Shown: positions 10,040 to 20,156 of the stretch, piece by piece
Layout of the letters: each line of letters opens with the position of its first letter
How positions within the stretch are numbered: the stretch's first letter is position 1
Assembly: GCF_022788655.1 (NCBI RefSeq)
Contig: NZ_CP084951.1
Coordinates: forward strand, 2,480,001-2,544,000
Reading direction: 5' to 3'
Source: Sulfitobacter indolifex
Lineage (GTDB): Bacteria > Pseudomonadota > Alphaproteobacteria > Rhodobacterales > Rhodobacteraceae
DNA: 64,000 nt
The notes under the pieces: generated by a model
Database searches by the model: none
What the model was told of the DNA's origin: nothing
What the model saw: only the letters and a program-made list of their open reading frames with translations
Translations under genes and position numbers: made by a program

Positions 10040-10077
10040 TCCCGTACCAGCACAATCTGGAAAAGGAAAAAGCAGAT

Positions 10078-10422
10078 ATGGAAAAAGACCTGAAATCCAT
10101 GAGCCGCAAGGATCTGGAGAAACTTCTGTCGGATGTCAAAAAGGCGTTGCAGGCGGCGCAGACACGCGAGCGGCGTGCTGCACGCAAAGCGGCCGAGAAG
10201 GCAGCGGCAGAATATGGCTTTTCCCTCAACGACTTGGCAGACGACAAACCTGAACCAAAGAAAGCGAAAAAGCCGCGCAAGGTTGCTGCTGGGCCGAAAT
10301 CGAAACCCCAGTTCGCCAATCCCGAAAACTCTTCGCAGACTTGGACTGGAAAAGGCCGCCAACCGAATTGGTTTCTCGCCCAGGTAGAAAACGGCACCGA
10401 TCCAGACTCGATGCGGCTCTAA
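10078..10422 (+). CDS. H-NS family (HvrA-like) nucleoid protein
   Basis: A 114-residue protein with an N-terminal charged coiled-coil (residues about 1-50, oligomerisation), a basic linker (KPEPKKAKKPRK), and a C-terminal H-NS DNA-binding motif QFANPENSSQTWTGKGRQPN. This matches the alphaproteobacterial HvrA/Spb type, which binds AT-rich DNA and silences or tunes genes. It has a private AT-rich promoter region and a strong terminator, so it is monocistronic. A GGAAAAGG-like stretch precedes the start. Confidence 0.88.
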   Translation: MEKDLKSMSRKDLEKLLSDVKKALQAAQTRERRAARKAAEKAAAEYGFSLNDLADDKPEPKKAKKPRKVAAGPKSKPQFANPENSSQTWTGKGRQPNWFLAQVENGTDPDSMRL

Positions 10423-10446
10423 ACTATTCTCGATTTGCGGGAATTG

Positions 10447-10483
10447 GACGCCGATGAATTAGATTTCATTGGCGTCTTTTTTT
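10447..10483 (+). terminator. Terminator of the H-NS-like gene
   Basis: A 12-bp stem with one G-T wobble (GACGCCGATGAA / TTCATTGGCGTC), 6-nt loop, followed by seven T residues. Confidence 0.85.
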
Positions 10484-10626
10484 GTGAGAATTCAATTTCC
10501 GAAATGAACGCGGCACGGTTTTGCCGGGCCCCATGACGACATCACGTTATCCCCCGGGCGGCCCATCACTACCCTTGTGAACCGCGCGCCTCACAGGCAA
10601 AATGCGCCAAACATCAGGAGATAGAA

Positions 10627-11331
10627 ATGACCGTCCATATTGGCGCAAAACCCGGCGATATCGCTGAAACCGTATTGATGCCCGGCGACCCATACCGTGC
10701 AAAATGGGCGGCAGAGACCTTTCTTGAAGGGGCCGAACTGGTCAACGAAGTGCGCGGCATGTTGGGCTTTACCGGAACTTGGCGCGGCAACCGTGTAACG
10801 ATCCAAGGGTCCGGCATGGGCATGCCGTCGCTGTCGATCTACGCCAATGAATTGATGATGGAATATGGCGCCCAGACCTTGATCCGTATTGGTTCGTGCG
10901 GGGGAATGCAGCCCCATGTCGGCATTCGCGACGTGATCATCGCCATGACAGCCAGCACAATCACCTCTCCCTCCTCCGGTATTTTTCGTGAGTTGAACTA
11001 CGCCCCCTGTGCCGATTGGGGGCTTTTGCGCGCTGCTGTGACGGCTGCTGAGAAAATGGATGCCAAAACCCATGTGGGTGGCATCTATTCCTCGGATGTC
11101 TTCTATGCCGAACGTCCTGATCTGGATGAGCAGATGGTCCGGCACGGTATTCTGGGCGTCGAAATGGAAGCAGCTGAACTTTATACGCTGGCCGCGCGGC
11201 ACAAGCGTCGGGCGCTGGCGGTATTAACCGTAAGCGATCATCTGCAGACTGGTGAGGCGTTGCCTTCAGAGGACCGCGAGAAGAGCTTTGGCGATATGGT
11301 TGAGATTGCGCTGGAAGCGGCATTTGCCTGA
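10627..11331 (+). CDS. deoD: Purine-nucleoside phosphorylase DeoD
   Basis: A 234-residue cytoplasmic enzyme that splits purine (deoxy)nucleosides with phosphate into base and (deoxy)ribose-1-phosphate. The hexameric DeoD-type signature is clear: [15 protein letters not shown], phosphate-binding [11 protein letters not shown], and the nucleoside pocket [14 protein letters not shown] with VSDHL near the end. Length is normal for the family. It stands alone between two terminators; AGGAG lies 6 bases before the ATG. It fits purine salvage together with the nucleoside-type ABC importers in the window. Confidence 0.94.
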   Translation: MTVHIGAKPGDIAETVLMPGDPYRAKWAAETFLEGAELVNEVRGMLGFTGTWRGNRVTIQGSGMGMPSLSIYANELMMEYGAQTLIRIGSCGGMQPHVGIRDVIIAMTASTITSPSSGIFRELNYAPCADWGLLRAAVTAAEKMDAKTHVGGIYSSDVFYAERPDLDEQMVRHGILGVEMEAAELYTLAARHKRRALAVLTVSDHLQTGEALPSEDREKSFGDMVEIALEAAFA

Positions 11332-11375
11332 AGGTCACGCCTGCTGAGAGTGCGGACGGTATTTGAAAAAGGATG

Positions 11376-11402
11376 AAAAGGCGCGGCAAGGTCGCGCCTT
11401 TT
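11376..11402. terminator. Terminator of deoD, probably bidirectional
   Basis: A 10-bp perfect stem AAAAGGCGCG / CGCGCCTTTT with a 7-nt loop; T-runs on both strands allow it to serve deoD and the convergent small gene at 11459. Confidence 0.85.
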
Positions 11403-11458
11403 GCCTTTGTAGTGGTGGATGTTAGGCGCGTTTGTTTGGGCGACACGTTGAGCGCGGC

Positions 11459-11674
11459 TTACAGGCGCGGTGCATCGAGCCCTTTGAGGCAGCGATCAGG
11501 CGGCCCTTCGCTGCGGTAAGCTTCGGCCCCGCAGGCGATGCAGTTGTATTTGCGCAAGCTCCCCTTGTCGCCTGTGCGGTCTTCGCGCCAGCGGCAGTCG
11601 CGTGTGGCTGCGTTGCGCCGGGCAAAGATCATCACGACAACGAAGACGATTATGATGACGAATGGCAGGATCAT
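11459..11674 (-). CDS. Small membrane protein with CxxC zinc-ribbon-like tail
   Basis: A 71-residue protein from the ATG at 11674 (a TTG start at 11686 is possible). Residues 1-18 form one strongly hydrophobic helix (ILPFVIIIVFVVVMIFARR). The short cytoplasmic tail carries YNCIACGAEAY and a later RCLKG cysteine, resembling half of a zinc ribbon. It lies beyond the sdhB terminator and ends before the deoD terminator, so it could be transcribed by readthrough or on its own. Function unknown. Confidence 0.55.
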   Translation of the reverse strand: MILPFVIIIVFVVVMIFARRNAATRDCRWREDRTGDKGSLRKYNCIACGAEAYRSEGPPDRCLKGLDAPRL

Positions 11675-11685
11675 GGTGCAAACCA

Positions 11686-11710
11686 AAGGCCCGGCGCTTG
11701 GCCGGGCCTT
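11686..11710. terminator. Terminator of sdhB
   Basis: A perfect 10-bp stem AAGGCCCGGC / GCCGGGCCTT with a 5-nt loop, starting 19 bases after the sdhB stop on the minus strand and followed by TGGTTT. Confidence 0.75.
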
Positions 11711-11728
11711 GTTGTCAGACGGTGTTGA

Positions 11729-12508
11729 TCAGACGGTCCGTTCGACCATCAGTTTCTTGATATTGGCAATCGCTGCTGCCGGGTTCAGGCCCTTGGGGCA
11801 GGTCTTGGCGCAGTTCATGATCGTGTGGCAGCGGTAGAGTTTGAAGGGGTCTTCCAACTCGTCCAGACGCTCGCCCGTGGCTTCATCGCGGCTGTCGATG
11901 ATCCAGCGGTAGGCGTGCAGCAGCGCTGCTGGCCCGAGGTAGCGGTCGCCGTTCCACCAGTAGCTGGGGCAGGATGTCGAGCAGCAGGCGCACATGATGC
12001 ACTCATAGAGACCGTCAAGTTTGGCGCGGTCGTCGATCGACTGTTTCCACTCTTTGCGCGGCTCGGGCGTCTCTGTTTCCAGCCAAGGCTGGATGCTGGC
12101 GTGCTGGGCGTAGAAGTGGGTCAGGTCAGGGATCAAATCCTTGACCACCGGCATATGCGGCAGCGGGTAGATTTTGACCACGCCGTTGATCTCTTCCATG
12201 CCGTAGGTGCAGGCCAGCGTGTTGATCCCGTCGATGTTCATCGCGCAGGAGCCGCAGATGCCTTCGCGGCACGAGCGGCGGAAGGTCAGCGTGGGGTCGA
12301 TCTCGTTTTTGATCTTGATCAGCGCATCAAGGATCATCGGGCCGCAATCGTCCATATCGACGAAGTAAGTATCCAGCGCAGGGTTTTTCCCGTCGTCTGG
12401 GTTCCAACGATAGACATGGAACTCGCGCAGGTTGGTGGCACCTGCAGGCTTGGGCCACGTTTTACCGCTGGTCATGCGGGAGTTTTTTGGAAGCGTCAGT
12501 TGAACCAT
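11729..12508 (-). CDS. sdhB: Succinate dehydrogenase iron-sulfur subunit
   Basis: A 259-residue subunit of complex II passing electrons from FAD to quinone through three Fe-S centres. The cysteine ligands are visible: [15 protein letters not shown] with a later TLAC for [2Fe-2S], then [16 protein letters not shown] and [17 protein letters not shown] for the [4Fe-4S] and [3Fe-4S] centres. Last gene of the leftward sdhCDA-x-B operon and followed by a strong terminator. A small lipoprotein gene separates it from sdhA. Confidence 0.97.
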   Translation of the reverse strand: MVQLTLPKNSRMTSGKTWPKPAGATNLREFHVYRWNPDDGKNPALDTYFVDMDDCGPMILDALIKIKNEIDPTLTFRRSCREGICGSCAMNIDGINTLACTYGMEEINGVVKIYPLPHMPVVKDLIPDLTHFYAQHASIQPWLETETPEPRKEWKQSIDDRAKLDGLYECIMCACCSTSCPSYWWNGDRYLGPAALLHAYRWIIDSRDEATGERLDELEDPFKLYRCHTIMNCAKTCPKGLNPAAAIANIKKLMVERTV

Positions 12509-12518
12509 TGTGCGTCTC

Positions 12519-12854
12519 CTAAAGCGTCATGCCGGCTGCGGGCGCGGCGGCCAGCAGGCAGGATCGGGTCTCGGGGCGCGACAGGATCGTGCGCACGGTG
12601 CCCGTTGTGGTGTCCTCCACGCCGACAACAGCGGCGCGGGCCAGTTCGCGCAGTTCCAGCGCGTCGGCATTGTCGATGATGCAATCCGTGAAGGGGGTGA
12701 TCAGCTGTTTCGGCACCTGCGGGAAGCGGGTGGCCAAAATCTCGGTCACCACGCCTTTGGAGCCTTGGCGGGCGGTGTCATCCACCACCTGCTGCACTTC
12801 GACACAGGCCGTGAGCGCCGTGAGGCTGGCTGCAATGAGTACGGTGCGCAGCAT
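12519..12854 (-). CDS. Small lipoprotein-like protein inserted between sdhA and sdhB
   Basis: A 111-residue protein starting at the ATG at 12854, which overlaps the sdhA stop as TGATG. The N-terminus [16 protein letters not shown] is a signal peptide with a lipobox, predicting an inner- or outer-membrane lipoprotein. The mature part contains two further cysteines (TDCIID and RSCLL) that could form a disulfide. No recognised catalytic motif. Being translationally coupled inside the sdh operon points to a role linked to complex II or to its co-expression, which is inference. Confidence 0.75.
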   Translation of the reverse strand: MLRTVLIAASLTALTACVEVQQVVDDTARQGSKGVVTEILATRFPQVPKQLITPFTDCIIDNADALELRELARAAVVGVEDTTTGTVRTILSRPETRSCLLAAAPAAGMTL

Positions 12855-14659
12855 CAATACACCCGTGCCTTGGGGGCGATCTTTTTCATGTCGATCCCGC
12901 CCTCGTCTTCTTTGGTCAGCGGGTCGAGGTGCACGGCGCGGTAGGTGAGTTTCGCGTCATTGCCTTCGAACCATGCCAGCGAGTGCTTGCGCCATTCGTC
13001 GTCGTTGCGATCCGGGTAGTCCTCATGCGCGTGTGCGCCTCGGCTTTCCTTACGCGCGGCGGCGGCGGTGATGGTGGCGGTGGCGTTGGGCATCAGGTTG
13101 GTCAGCTCCAGCGTCTCCATCAGGTCCGAGTTCCACACGAGGCTGCGGTCGGTGACATGCAGATCGTTGAGCTTGCCCGCGACCTCGATCATCTTCTCGC
13201 GGCCCTCTTCCAGCGTCTTATCGGTGCGGAAGACAGCAGCATCGGCCTGCATGGTCTTTTGCATCTCAAGGCGCAGTTCCGCCGTGGGCGTGCCGCCCTT
13301 GGCGTGGCGCAGACCGTCGAAGCGGTCAAAGGCTTTCGCGACGGAGGCCGGGTTTGCCGTTGGCACGGCAGTCTCGGGATCAACGATCTTGGCAGCGCGG
13401 ATCGCGGCGGCGCGGCCAAAGACCACAAGGTCGATGAGCGAGTTGGAGCCCAAGCGGTTCGCACCATGCACGGAGGCACAGCCCGCCTCGCCCACAGCCA
13501 TCAGGCCGGGCGCGATGGCGTCGGGGTTGTCCGCCGTTGGGTTCAGCACTTCGCCCCAGTAGTTCGTGGGGATGCCGCCCATGTTGTAGTGCACCGTGGG
13601 CAGAACCGGGATCGGCTCTTTCGTCAGGTCCACACCCGCAAAGATACGCGCGGATTCAGAGATGCCCGGCAGGCGCAGGTCCAGCGTTTCGGGTGGCAGG
13701 TGGTTCAGGTGCAGGTGGATGTGGTCTTTGTTCTCGCCCACACCACGGCCTTCGCGGATTTCCATGGTCATGCAGCGCGAGACAACGTCGCGGCTGGCGA
13801 GGTCTTTATACGTCGGCGCGTAGCGCTCCATGAAACGCTCGCCTTCGGAGTTGGTGAGGTAACCGCCCTCGCCCCGCGCGCCTTCGGTGATCAGGCAACC
13901 CGCACCATAGATGCCGGTGGGGTGGAACTGCACGAATTCCATGTCTTGCAGCGGCAGGCCCGCACGGGCCGCCATGCCGCCACCGTCGCCGGTGCAGGTG
14001 TGGGCCGAGGTGGCCGAGAAATACGCACGGCCATAGCCGCCGGTCGCCAGCACCACCATCTTGGCGCTGAACAGGTGCATGGTGCCGTCGTCCAGCTTCC
14101 AGCAGAGCACGCCTTGGCAAACACCGTCATCCGACATGATGAGGTCGATGGCGAAGTATTCGATGAAGAACTCGGCCTTCTGCTTTAGCGACTGGCCGTA
14201 AAGCGTGTGCAGGATCGCGTGGCCGGTCCGGTCAGCGGCGGCACAGGTGCGCTGCACGGGCGGGCCTTCGCCAAATTCAGTGGTGTGGCCGCCAAAGGGG
14301 CGCTGGTAGATCTTGCCCTCTTCGGTGCGCGAAAACGGCACGCCGTAGTGTTCCAGCTCGTAAACCGCCTTGGGCGCTTCGCGGGCGAGGTATTCCATCG
14401 CATCCGTGTCGCCCAGCCAGTCAGAGCCTTTGACCGTGTCATACATATGCCACTGCCAGTTGTCCGGTCCCATGTTGCTCAGCGACGCCGCAATGCCGCC
14501 CTGCGCCGCTACGGTGTGCGAGCGGGTTGGGAAAACCTTGGAGATACAAGCCGTGCGCAGCCCCTGCTCCGCCATGCCCAATGTCGCGCGCAGGCCAGCA
14601 CCGCCTGCCCCCACCACGACAACGTCATATTCGTGGGTTTCATATTCATATGCTGCCAT
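12854..14659 (-). CDS. sdhA: Succinate dehydrogenase flavoprotein subunit
   Basis: A 601-residue catalytic subunit of complex II oxidising succinate to fumarate. Seen: Rossmann FAD site [20 protein letters not shown] at the N-terminus, the covalent-FAD histidine in [15 protein letters not shown], the active-site region [20 protein letters not shown], and [20 protein letters not shown]. Full length. Sits between sdhD (29-base gap upstream) and the coupled lipoprotein gene. Confidence 0.98.
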   Translation of the reverse strand: MAAYEYETHEYDVVVVGAGGAGLRATLGMAEQGLRTACISKVFPTRSHTVAAQGGIAASLSNMGPDNWQWHMYDTVKGSDWLGDTDAMEYLAREAPKAVYELEHYGVPFSRTEEGKIYQRPFGGHTTEFGEGPPVQRTCAAADRTGHAILHTLYGQSLKQKAEFFIEYFAIDLIMSDDGVCQGVLCWKLDDGTMHLFSAKMVVLATGGYGRAYFSATSAHTCTGDGGGMAARAGLPLQDMEFVQFHPTGIYGAGCLITEGARGEGGYLTNSEGERFMERYAPTYKDLASRDVVSRCMTMEIREGRGVGENKDHIHLHLNHLPPETLDLRLPGISESARIFAGVDLTKEPIPVLPTVHYNMGGIPTNYWGEVLNPTADNPDAIAPGLMAVGEAGCASVHGANRLGSNSLIDLVVFGRAAAIRAAKIVDPETAVPTANPASVAKAFDRFDGLRHAKGGTPTAELRLEMQKTMQADAAVFRTDKTLEEGREKMIEVAGKLNDLHVTDRSLVWNSDLMETLELTNLMPNATATITAAAARKESRGAHAHEDYPDRNDDEWRKHSLAWFEGNDAKLTYRAVHLDPLTKEDEGGIDMKKIAPKARVY

Positions 14660-14688
14660 TTAATCGGTCTCCCGTTTGGGCGGATTGT

Positions 14689-15060
14689 TTACAGGGCGAG
14701 CTTGGCAATGGCGAAGACGCCGACTGCTGCTGCGCCGTAGCTGATGATGGTCATCACGATGATGGCGATTTTATTGGCAAGGCCGTGGACATAGTCCTCG
14801 ATCAGCACCTGCACGCCGTCATTGAAGTGCTTGAAGCCTACGATCAGCGTCAGCGCCGCCACGATGGCCGGGAAAGGCCGCGCGTAATAGGCGAGGATTT
14901 CCTCATAGGTGCCGCCAAGGGCACTGCCGAAGGTAAAGACGAAAAGCGGGATCAACACCAAAAGTGCCAGCGAGGAGACTTTCATCGCCCAGAAATGCGC
15001 GGTGCCGGTTTTGGCCGAGCCGAGGCCGAGGGCGCGTTTGCGGTCTGTCATATAAGCCAT
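14689..15060 (-). CDS. sdhD: Succinate dehydrogenase membrane anchor subunit
   Basis: A 123-residue protein from the ATG at 15060 (MAYMTDRKRALGLGSAKTGT), typical of alphaproteobacterial SdhD; a TTG five codons earlier is less likely. Three hydrophobic helices are visible (WAMKVSSLALLVLIPLFVFT, IVAALTLIVGFKHFNDGVQV, IAIIVMTIISYGAAAVGVFA), with HFNDGVQVLIEDYVH as the conserved quinone/haem-side motif. Immediately follows sdhC. Confidence 0.93.
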   Translation of the reverse strand: MAYMTDRKRALGLGSAKTGTAHFWAMKVSSLALLVLIPLFVFTFGSALGGTYEEILAYYARPFPAIVAALTLIVGFKHFNDGVQVLIEDYVHGLANKIAIIVMTIISYGAAAVGVFAIAKLAL

Positions 15061-15071
15061 TGTTTCGCTCC

Positions 15072-15455
15072 TCAAACGATGATGACGGTCAGGACGGTCA
15101 GGACGACTGACCCGATCAGCGCGGCGATGCCCAGCTTCTCAGCGGTCGGCACGTCAAGCATGCGGCCCGTGTCCCAGATCAGGTGCCGGATGCCGGCGAG
15201 CGTGTGATACCACAGGCCCAAGAGCGACAGGGTGAAGACCAAGTCACCGAACCAGCTGGTCATGATCCCGTTAACCGTATCGAAATACTCAACCGACGTG
15301 GCCGCGGCGAGGAACCACCAGACGATCAGCAGCGCGGTGATCAGCATCGCGTTGCCAGTGATCCGCGTGAGGATCGAAGTCATGGAGGTCAATTGCGGGC
15401 GGTAGATTGTCATATGCGGGGAAAGCGGGCGGTTACCCCGGTTCACATCGGCCAT
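15072..15455 (-). CDS. sdhC: Succinate dehydrogenase cytochrome b556 subunit
   Basis: A 127-residue three-helix membrane subunit. The family motif RPLSPHMTIYRPQLTSMTSI is at the N-terminus and the haem-ligand region LWYHTLAGIRHLIWD follows the second helix. First gene of the leftward sdh operon; the 5' region carries the twin TGTGATCACA element described separately. Confidence 0.95.
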   Translation of the reverse strand: MADVNRGNRPLSPHMTIYRPQLTSMTSILTRITGNAMLITALLIVWWFLAAATSVEYFDTVNGIMTSWFGDLVFTLSLLGLWYHTLAGIRHLIWDTGRMLDVPTAEKLGIAALIGSVVLTVLTVIIV

Positions 15456-15590
15456 GGCGCGGTCCTTTGTCCTGTGCTTTGCATCTTGATAGCGGTTTTT
15501 ACGGGACTGTCACGGGGAACTCCCGAGAATCTGCGGGATTTGGCCGGTCATTTAGCGGAAAAATGATGGGCTGCGGCTTTAGGGTGCATA

Positions 15591-15625
15591 TTTGTGATCA
15601 CAGCAGATTGACGTGTGATCACAAA
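15591..15625. promoter_or_regulatory. Twin TGTGATCACA operator upstream of sdhC
   Basis: Two perfect 10-bp palindromes TGTGATCACA (15593-15602 and 15614-15623), each extended by TT/AA, have centres exactly 21 bp apart, two helical turns. The 11-base spacer ends in TTGACG. The same element, with the same spacing and a similar spacer, precedes sucC at 21474-21508. This looks like a cooperative dimer-of-dimers site for a TCA-cycle regulator. Confidence 0.75.
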
Positions 15626-15650
15626 CGGGACCACCACATGCCCCAACGAA

Positions 15651-15678
15651 AAAAGCGCGCCCCAAGGGACGCGCTTTT
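15651..15678. terminator. Terminator of mdh
   Basis: A perfect 9-bp stem AAAAGCGCG / CGCGCTTTT; on the minus strand it follows the mdh stop by 22 bases and ends in a T-run. Confidence 0.8.
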
Positions 15679-15699
15679 CAATCTCAAGCCATGAATGGC

Positions 15700-16803
<1,104 letters not shown>

Positions 16804-16816
16804 TCAGGGGTAGATA

Positions 16817-17905
16817 TTAGTCGCCCTGGTACTCTGGCTGCGATTCCAGACGCTCTTCGGTGCTGTCGATGTAGATACGTACATCATCACCTTCGACGTT
16901 TTTCAGAACCTGCAGTTCGTCAAATGTTACGGCAACTGGCTTTTCGCCGAGACCAAGGAAACCACCAACGTTGATGACAACACGGTCGATTTTGCCGTTG
17001 TCGCCGATCAGCAGCGTGTCGATTTCACCGACTGTTTCGTCGTTGGCACCATATACATAGGAACCTTCCAGATCATCGGCAGACATCTGTTCGATCATGC
17101 CAACTTCGGCAGCGGCATAGCCTTCACGCTCAACTTCGGGGCGCGGCAGCAGTTCACGCTCAACAGTTTCGTCGCCGGTGATCACGGTGGTGTTGGCTTC
17201 CGCTTCGTTGACAGCTTCTTCTGTCTCAGCTTCGGCATTCTCCATCATGGTTTCGGCTTCTGTTGCCATTTCCTTAGATTCGGCTTCTACTTCGTTGGCC
17301 ATCTCTTCGGTCTCGGCTTCGACGTTCTCAGCCGCGTTCTCGGCGTCTTGTGCCAATTCCTCGGTCTCGGCTTCTACTTCGTTGGCCATTTCCTCGGTTT
17401 CGGTTTCGGCGTTTTTAGTTACGACTGTGACGTTATCGTCGGTCTTAGTCATAGCTTCGTTGTTCATCGCCTTGCCGTCCATCATGGGACGTTCGAATTC
17501 AGGCGCCTGCTCAAGCATCTCTTTCGAGGTGTTTACGACGAGGAAACGATCGCCGTCTTCGTCGGTCAGGATTTTGATCTTGTCCATGGAGATGGACACG
17601 TCACGCTCGCCCATACCAAGGAAGCCGCCAATGCCGAGGATCACGGCAGTCACGTCACCGTCTTGGGTTACAATGATGTCATTGATTTCACCGATGTCAT
17701 CCCACTCTTTTTCAGCGTCCGCTGCGAGGGTTGCGTCGGCTTCAACTTCGGCTTCCGCGTTGTAAATACGCATGCCGATCAGGTCGGAGGCGAGGAAGTC
17801 TGTCTGCTCAATGGCGACGTTGCCGAAGCCTTCGGAATGTGCGTCAGCAAAGGCCGCGCCGGTCATGGTCAGTACGATGGCCGTGGTGCTCAGAAAACGT
17901 TTCAT
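16817..17905 (-). CDS. PRC-barrel protein with central acidic LEA-like repeats
   Basis: A 362-residue exported protein: start at 17905 after a strong GGAAGGAG site, signal peptide ending near AFADAHSEG. Two PRC-barrel domains flank a repeat region: the first at about residues 30-140 (GFLGMGERDVSISMDKI), the second at about 280-362 (GFLGLGEKPVAVTFDELQV). Between them lies a highly acidic, Ala/Met/Glu-rich helix built from 11- and 18-residue units beginning ETEE or ESKE. Such amphipathic repeats resemble LEA or apolipoprotein-like segments. Probably a periplasmic stress or envelope protein; exact role unknown. It has its own terminator. Confidence 0.8.
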   Translation of the reverse strand: MKRFLSTTAIVLTMTGAAFADAHSEGFGNVAIEQTDFLASDLIGMRIYNAEAEVEADATLAADAEKEWDDIGEINDIIVTQDGDVTAVILGIGGFLGMGERDVSISMDKIKILTDEDGDRFLVVNTSKEMLEQAPEFERPMMDGKAMNNEAMTKTDDNVTVVTKNAETETEEMANEVEAETEELAQDAENAAENVEAETEEMANEVEAESKEMATEAETMMENAEAETEEAVNEAEANTTVITGDETVERELLPRPEVEREGYAAAEVGMIEQMSADDLEGSYVYGANDETVGEIDTLLIGDNGKIDRVVINVGGFLGLGEKPVAVTFDELQVLKNVEGDDVRIYIDSTEERLESQPEYQGD

Positions 17906-18091
17906 TGTAATACTCCTTCCAATGAGCGAGTGTTGTTCGCTCTTCTGCAACCACAACCCGAATGGCCTCATCCAGTTCCACGGCTGAACAAATAAATGAC
18001 GCGGCACACAGACACCCGGACATAGGAAGGGCGGCCCATGGCCGCCCTGTGCATTCCGCAGAACTCGTGTATTCCAAAGTCAGGGCTCGCG

Positions 18092-18418
18092 TTAGGCGTC
18101 CTTGCCCTTCGCGGGTAGCCCTTCGGCCAATTCTTCGAACCCCTGCCCTGACGCCACAAGACAGGTAACTCCGTTGGTGCCAGTCACGGTGATCGTCCAG
18201 CTTCCTGTCTGATCAGAAGCAAAAACCTCAATCACTGCGTTGTCCTCGCCCAGCCCCATGGATTGCCGCGTTTCGCCATATCCATCGGCCAACCGCAGCA
18301 CCACATGATCGCGCGGAGCGCAGCTGCGAGGGGTCTGCGCTTCGGTTGTGGTGGCCAGCACCAAAGCCGACGCCGCGGTAAGGGCCGCAAGATGAATGAT
18401 CTTCATTAAACGTGTCAT
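18092..18418 (-). CDS. Small secreted protein of unknown function
   Basis: A 108-residue protein from the ATG at 18418 (GAAG precedes it; the upstream extension looks non-coding). It has a cleavable signal peptide (IIHLAALTAASALVLATTTEAQ) and a short beta-rich mature domain with two cysteines, one in RSCAPRD and one in GVTCLVASG, which could pair. Not recognised as a named family. It is leftward and divergent from the mcl2 operon. Confidence 0.65.
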   Translation of the reverse strand: MTRLMKIIHLAALTAASALVLATTTEAQTPRSCAPRDHVVLRLADGYGETRQSMGLGEDNAVIEVFASDQTGSWTITVTGTNGVTCLVASGQGFEELAEGLPAKGKDA

Positions 18419-18722
18419 AGCTTCTGCCTTCGCATCAAAAGGCGTGGCCCTAAGGACTGGCAATGCGCGGTCTTCCGCATCACCCCGCGGGCGGCCTTGG
18501 TTGAAATGACTGCATCTGTGCGATGGGATGGATCGGCAGATGCGATGTAGAGCAGACTGCGCCTCAGTACTAAAGGAGTGGTTAACCCGCCGTCCGGAAC
18601 CGCCGCGCCCCTAGGTTCGCTGCGTCGCGGCATATTTGACCTTGAAGTTTTCGCACAAAAATGCCCCTCTGCACGCAACAATGTTAGGCGGCCAATGCGC
18701 CGCCCTGCCCAAGGAGCCTCAC

Positions 18723-19589
18723 ATGACCGCCACCACCCGTCCGCTTCGTTCCGTCCTCTATATCCCCGGCTCCAAGCCGCGCGCCCTCGATAAGGCGCGC
18801 GGTCTGGCCTGCGACGCGGTGATTTTTGATCTCGAAGACGCGGTTTCACCTGATGAGAAGACCGCCGCCCGCGATACGCTGGCCGAGGCATTGGCAACGG
18901 GCGGCTACGGTGCGCGGATGCGCGTGGTGCGCATCAATGGGCTGGACACAGAATGGGGCGCTGATGACGCCCGCGCCGCCGCCGCGATGAAACCCGACGC
19001 GATTTTGCTGCCTAAGGTCGGCTCCCCCCCCGACCTTGAAGCTCTGACCGAGATTGTCGGCGACATCCCCCTCTGGGCGATGATGGAAACTCCGGGCGCG
19101 ATGCTGAACGCCGCCGCCATCGCCGGGCATCGCCAGCTGCAGGCGATGGTCATGGGCACAAACGATCTGGCCAAAGACCTGCAAACCCGCTTCCGCCCCG
19201 ACCGCCTGCCGCTGGTCACCGGCCTCGGCCTCTGCCTGCTGGCCGCCAAGGCGCATGGCGTGGCGATCATCGATGGCGTTTATAATGCGTTCAAGGACGA
19301 AGACGGGCTGCGCGCCGAATGCGACCAAGGCCGCGACATGGGTTTTGACGGCAAAACACTGATCCACCCGGCGCAGCTTGATATCGCCAATGCCGCCTTC
19401 ACCCCCTCGGAAGACGAAGCCACCCTCGCCCGCCGCCAAATCGACGCCTATGAAGAAGCGCAAGCCGCCGGCCAAGGTGTCGCGGTCGTTGATGGCAAGA
19501 TTGTCGAAAATCTCCATGTTGCCACCGCCCGCGAAACACTGGCAAAACTGGAGGCAATCACAGCCATGACCCCGGAGTCCTCCTCATGA
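18723..19589 (+). CDS. mcl2: (3S)-malyl-CoA thioesterase / CoA-ester lyase family
   Basis: A 288-residue protein of the HpcH/HpaI-CitE lyase family. Start at 18723, 7 bases after AAGGAG. Signatures: SVLYIPGSKPRALDKARGL, FDLEDAVSPDEK (metal/CoA site), METPGAMLN and MGTNDLAKDLQ. Its short length and co-transcription with mesaconyl-CoA hydratase fit Mcl2, which hydrolyses (S)-malyl-CoA to malate in the ethylmalonyl-CoA pathway, more than the longer lyase Mcl1. The stop overlaps nnrU as ATGA. Confidence 0.85.
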   Translation: MTATTRPLRSVLYIPGSKPRALDKARGLACDAVIFDLEDAVSPDEKTAARDTLAEALATGGYGARMRVVRINGLDTEWGADDARAAAAMKPDAILLPKVGSPPDLEALTEIVGDIPLWAMMETPGAMLNAAAIAGHRQLQAMVMGTNDLAKDLQTRFRPDRLPLVTGLGLCLLAAKAHGVAIIDGVYNAFKDEDGLRAECDQGRDMGFDGKTLIHPAQLDIANAAFTPSEDEATLARRQIDAYEEAQAAGQGVAVVDGKIVENLHVATARETLAKLEAITAMTPESSS

Positions 19590-20143
19590 CCATTCTCATC
19601 CTCGGCCTGATCCTTTGGATCGGCGCCCACCTCTTCAAACGCCTGATGCCCGCACAACGCGCCCAACTGGGCAGCGCAGGCCGCGGCGCGGTGACGGCGG
19701 CGCTCGTCGTGGCACTGGCCCTCATCATCTGGGGCTATCGCACAGCCGAGTTCATCCCGGTCTGGAACCCGCCCAGCTTCTTTACCCATATCAACAACCT
19801 GCTGATGCTACTGGCCTTCTGGGTCTTCGGCTCAAGTGCGGCCAAAGGTGCCAAAGCATGGCCCGCCTATAAAACCCGCCACCCGCAACTGCTGGCGGTC
19901 AAGATCTGGGCCACCGCCCACCTGCTGGTCAACGGCGACCTTGCCGCGATCCTGCTCTTTGGCACCATGCTCGGCTGGGCCGTGAGCGAAGTCATCCTCA
20001 TCAACCGCGCCGAGCCAAACTGGACCCCTCCGCCTCGCGCGGGCCGCGCCACCTATATCCGCCTGATCGTCATCTCCGCGATCATGTTCGCTCTTGTCGC
20101 CGCCATCCACATGTGGCTGGGCGTCATCCCCTTCCCCCATTAA
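19586..20143 (+). CDS. NnrU family membrane protein
   Basis: A 185-residue inner-membrane protein with about five hydrophobic segments (MTILILGLILWIGAHLFKRL at the N-terminus, HINNLLMLLAFWVFG, AVSEVILINRA). It matches NnrU/NnrS-neighbour family proteins first linked to nitric-oxide metabolism, related to methyltransferase-like isoprenylcysteine membrane folds. Here it is translationally coupled to mcl2 and followed by DUF1737 and mch, so a link to denitrification is not supported locally. Confidence 0.8.
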   Translation: MTILILGLILWIGAHLFKRLMPAQRAQLGSAGRGAVTAALVVALALIIWGYRTAEFIPVWNPPSFFTHINNLLMLLAFWVFGSSAAKGAKAWPAYKTRHPQLLAVKIWATAHLLVNGDLAAILLFGTMLGWAVSEVILINRAEPNWTPPPRAGRATYIRLIVISAIMFALVAAIHMWLGVIPFPH

Positions 20144-20156
20144 CCCGGAGCCTGCC

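Noticed and set aside
12929..14188. A 419-codon rightward frame opposite sdhA
   Set aside because: Fully covered by sdhA, whose motifs are intact. The antisense translation has no recognisable domain.
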